Shown here piece by piece: positions 62,178-64,000 of a stretch of 64,000 bases of DNA. Within the stretch, counting starts at the first letter, position 1. The number at the start of each line of letters is the position of its first letter. Both the position numbers and the translations under genes were made by a program. The notes beneath the pieces were generated by a model. The model ran no database searches. It was not told the origin of the DNA and worked only from the letters and a program-made list of their open reading frames with translations. Source of the DNA: a bacterium. GTDB taxonomy: Bacteria; Armatimonadota; UBA5829. The stretch spans positions 1 through 64,000 of the forward strand of contig JAJFUS010000024.1 in NCBI GenBank assembly GCA_021372295.1, given 5' to 3'.

Positions 62178-63863
62178 TTGTCGACTTCTTCCACAAACAC
62201 GCTCGGAAAATACCAGATAGTGCGGGAAATCGCACGTTCCAACGACATCGTCTACGAGGCGGTGGATCCGTCCATCAATAGGCGAGTCGCGTTGAAGGAG
62301 CTGTGCATACCGCCCAACGTCACCGCTGGCCAGAAGCGCGAGCGCATCGAACGATTCTTGCGCGAGGGCAGGGCGGCGGGCAAGCTTGCACACCCGAATA
62401 TAGTCACCATTTATGACGTCGGTAAGGACAACGATCGCTATTACATCGCGATGGAGTTCCTCACCGGCCAAACCCTCCGCGACGTGTTGCAGGCGGGTGG
62501 GGCGCTTTCGATCAACGACGCAGTCAACTACACACTGCAGCTCTGCGACGCTCTATCTTACGCTCACGAAAACGGCGTGATCCATCGCGATATCAAGCCC
62601 GATAATGTCCAGATTTTGCCGGGTGGGCACGTCAAACTCACCGATTTCGGCATCGCGCGGATGATGGGCGAGTCGTCAATCACACAGGACGGCCAGGTAT
62701 TCGGCACTCCCAGCTATATGTCGCCGGAACAGGTTGCGGGCAAGAAGCTGGATACGCGATCGGACATATTTTCGGTTGGCGTGATGCTCTATGAGATGAT
62801 TGCGGGCAAGAAGCCGTTTGCCGGCGATAGTGTCGTCACGATCACATACAACATAGTCAACATGGAAGCCCCGCCGCCGCCAGGAGCGCCGCCGTATATA
62901 GTCGGCATCATCCGAAAGGCGATGGCGAAAGATGTCGATGCGCGGTATCAGTCAATCGACCTGTTGGCCGAGGACTTGCGCGAACAGAAATCCAGCGGCG
63001 TCTTTCTTCCAGGGCCTACGTCCGCTCCCGCGTGGCTTGCGCCACAGTCGAACGGCAACGTTCAAGACCCGTTTGGGCAGCCTTCCACGCCCGTCACGCC
63101 GTACGGCACGCCGGTTCCGTCCACGAACGCCGGATCGGCCTCGTCATCTGCGCCAGATCCGTTCGCTCAAAACGCGCCCGTTCAGGCTCCGATGCCGCCC
63201 GCTCTTCCACCTATGCCGATGATGAGCGCCGAGACTCGCAATTTTCTTGGAGTGTTTTTGCTGCTGATTGCGCTGATAGGCATGTTGTTTTTTGCCGGTT
63301 GGGCGGTGAATCTGGCCTACAAAAGCTATCGCACTAGTGTGACCTCCGATGTTGCCGGACGATACTTCGAGCAGGGTGAAAAACTCTATGCTTCCGGCAA
63401 GCCCGATAGAGCGGTTAACCAGTGGCGCAATGCTGCTCGGGTTTCTCCATATTCGCAGTATGCCAAGCGCGCTCGCGACAGGATTTACGAGGTTTCGGTT
63501 GTGCTCGCAAGAAGATACTACGATTCGCGGGACGTGGCCTCACTGAAAAATGTGAGCCAGTTATTGATTGAGTCGAATCCAGATCGTCCTGAGGGCCATT
63601 TCTATCTTGCAGCCGCATATCACTTCGGTGGCGATTTCGAGAATGCCAAGCCCGAATACGCCCGCGCAATCCAATATGGCGGCAACGACTCCTACGCTCA
63701 GGCGGCGCGCGCTAACCTGGGCTCGCTGTATCTGTATGAGGGCGACAAGTTCGCAGCCGCCGGGCAGCGCGAGTCGGCGATCTCATCTTACGAAAACGCG
63801 AAACAATACGGCAATTCTTCCGCGATGCAGATTGCCGAGGATCGAATATCTCGCCTGCGTTGA
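62178..63863 (+). CDS. Ser/Thr protein kinase (PknB-type) with C-terminal TPR region
   Basis: 561 aa from TTG 62178, directly after an in-frame stop. Kinase core (about 10-265): catalytic lysine in VALKEL, HRDIKPDNVQIL, TDFGIARM, GTPSYMSPEQ and SDIFSVGVMLYEM. The glycine-rich loop is unusual (REIARSNDIVYEA, no GxGxxG). A Pro/Ser-rich linker (265-345), one membrane helix (FLGVFLLLIALIGMLFFAGW) and a TPR-like extracytoplasmic part follow. Likely an envelope-linked signalling kinase. Confidence 0.9.
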   Translation: MSTSSTNTLGKYQIVREIARSNDIVYEAVDPSINRRVALKELCIPPNVTAGQKRERIERFLREGRAAGKLAHPNIVTIYDVGKDNDRYYIAMEFLTGQTLRDVLQAGGALSINDAVNYTLQLCDALSYAHENGVIHRDIKPDNVQILPGGHVKLTDFGIARMMGESSITQDGQVFGTPSYMSPEQVAGKKLDTRSDIFSVGVMLYEMIAGKKPFAGDSVVTITYNIVNMEAPPPPGAPPYIVGIIRKAMAKDVDARYQSIDLLAEDLREQKSSGVFLPGPTSAPAWLAPQSNGNVQDPFGQPSTPVTPYGTPVPSTNAGSASSSAPDPFAQNAPVQAPMPPALPPMPMMSAETRNFLGVFLLLIALIGMLFFAGWAVNLAYKSYRTSVTSDVAGRYFEQGEKLYASGKPDRAVNQWRNAARVSPYSQYAKRARDRIYEVSVVLARRYYDSRDVASLKNVSQLLIESNPDRPEGHFYLAAAYHFGGDFENAKPEYARAIQYGGNDSYAQAARANLGSLYLYEGDKFAAAGQRESAISSYENAKQYGNSSAMQIAEDRISRLR

Positions 63864-63918
63864 TTTACGCAATTCAGCGAGTTTAGCGAAAATCGCACGG
63901 GGGCAAATATGAAGCAGT

Positions 63919-64000
63919 ATGAAAACACTGTTTCTCAATCCCCCATCATTTCAAGGTTTTGACGGCGGCGCGGGTTCACGGTATCAGGCAAAGCGGGAAA
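63919..64000 (+). CDS. hpnJ: HpnJ-like radical SAM protein, N-terminus (partial)
   Basis: Only 27 codons are inside the window: MKTLFLNPPSFQGFDGGAGS and then RYQAKRE. This opening is that of HpnJ, a B12-dependent radical SAM protein linked to hopanoid biosynthesis. The ATG at 63919 has a weak upstream GAAG; the gene runs off the right edge. Confidence 0.75.
   Translation, partial: MKTLFLNPPSFQGFDGGAGSRYQAKRE

Overview
The window reads as chromosome of a diderm, LPS-making bacterium with moderately high G+C. It holds a near-complete lipid A/Kdo/heptose operon, a putative outer-membrane barrel, many signal-peptide lipoproteins, an ECF sigma/anti-sigma/RseB-like unit, NAD-dependent ligase, RapZ-YvcK, a siroheme-dependent heme-type radical SAM enzyme and a hopanoid-type radical SAM start at the right edge. 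This mix would suit Armatimonadota or a related terrabacterial diderm; that placement is an inference from gene content, not a proven assignment. No phage, transposase, integrase, CRISPR array or rRNA was seen.

Layout. 1-14.8 kb: a tightly packed plus-strand LPS operon (lpxA, lpxB, a membrane methyltransferase, msbA, a DUF374 acyltransferase, waaA, lpxK, an LpxL-type acyltransferase, two GT9 heptosyltransferases, a GT2 transferase, a LolA-like protein, a methyltransferase, heptose-7-phosphate kinase, a TPR lipoprotein). Many neighbours overlap by 4 nt. 14.9-19.8 kb: cold-shock gene, then minus-strand yhaM, yihY and secreted proteins. 19.9-24.2 kb: a LacI-controlled uronate-type catabolic operon, flanked by two paralogous cupredoxin-like lipoproteins. 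24.3-28.3 kb: sigma/anti-sigma/RseB-like operon and a divergent membrane protein. 28.3-37.7 kb: ligA, smpB, yvcK, rapZ, cdd and an Fe-S assembly operon under a cysteine-bearing MarR regulator. 38-47 kb: secreted protein, pfkA, bioY, a barrel protein, PAP2, GT39, murJ. 47.4-56.8 kb: Lrp regulator, aminotransferase, a large secreted carbohydrate-binding protein, surE, B12-type radical SAM, galactokinase family. 56.8-64 kb: tRNA-Glu, ahbC, U32 protein, tRNA-Gln, paaK with an ACT protein, Ser/Thr kinase, hpnJ-like start.

The most unusual content is non-coding. First, five copies (11976, 30779, 37786, 47091, 61875) of a roughly 250-bp element made of a chain of about seven hairpins. The central palindrome differs between copies yet stays self-complementary, and three copies are flanked by 8-11 bp direct repeats, so the element looks mobile (MITE-like). 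One copy sits exactly in a former stop/start overlap of the LPS operon. Second, gene leaders here repeatedly carry runs of 7- or 8-nt tandem units ending just before the Shine-Dalgarno site; four of these share one family sequence (upstream of pfkA, bioY, the 43030 gene and the 53535 radical SAM gene). Third, canonical TTGACA-17-TATAAT promoters are easy to see, and two of them (yhaM, smpB) place the start codon at the predicted transcription start, implying leaderless mRNAs.
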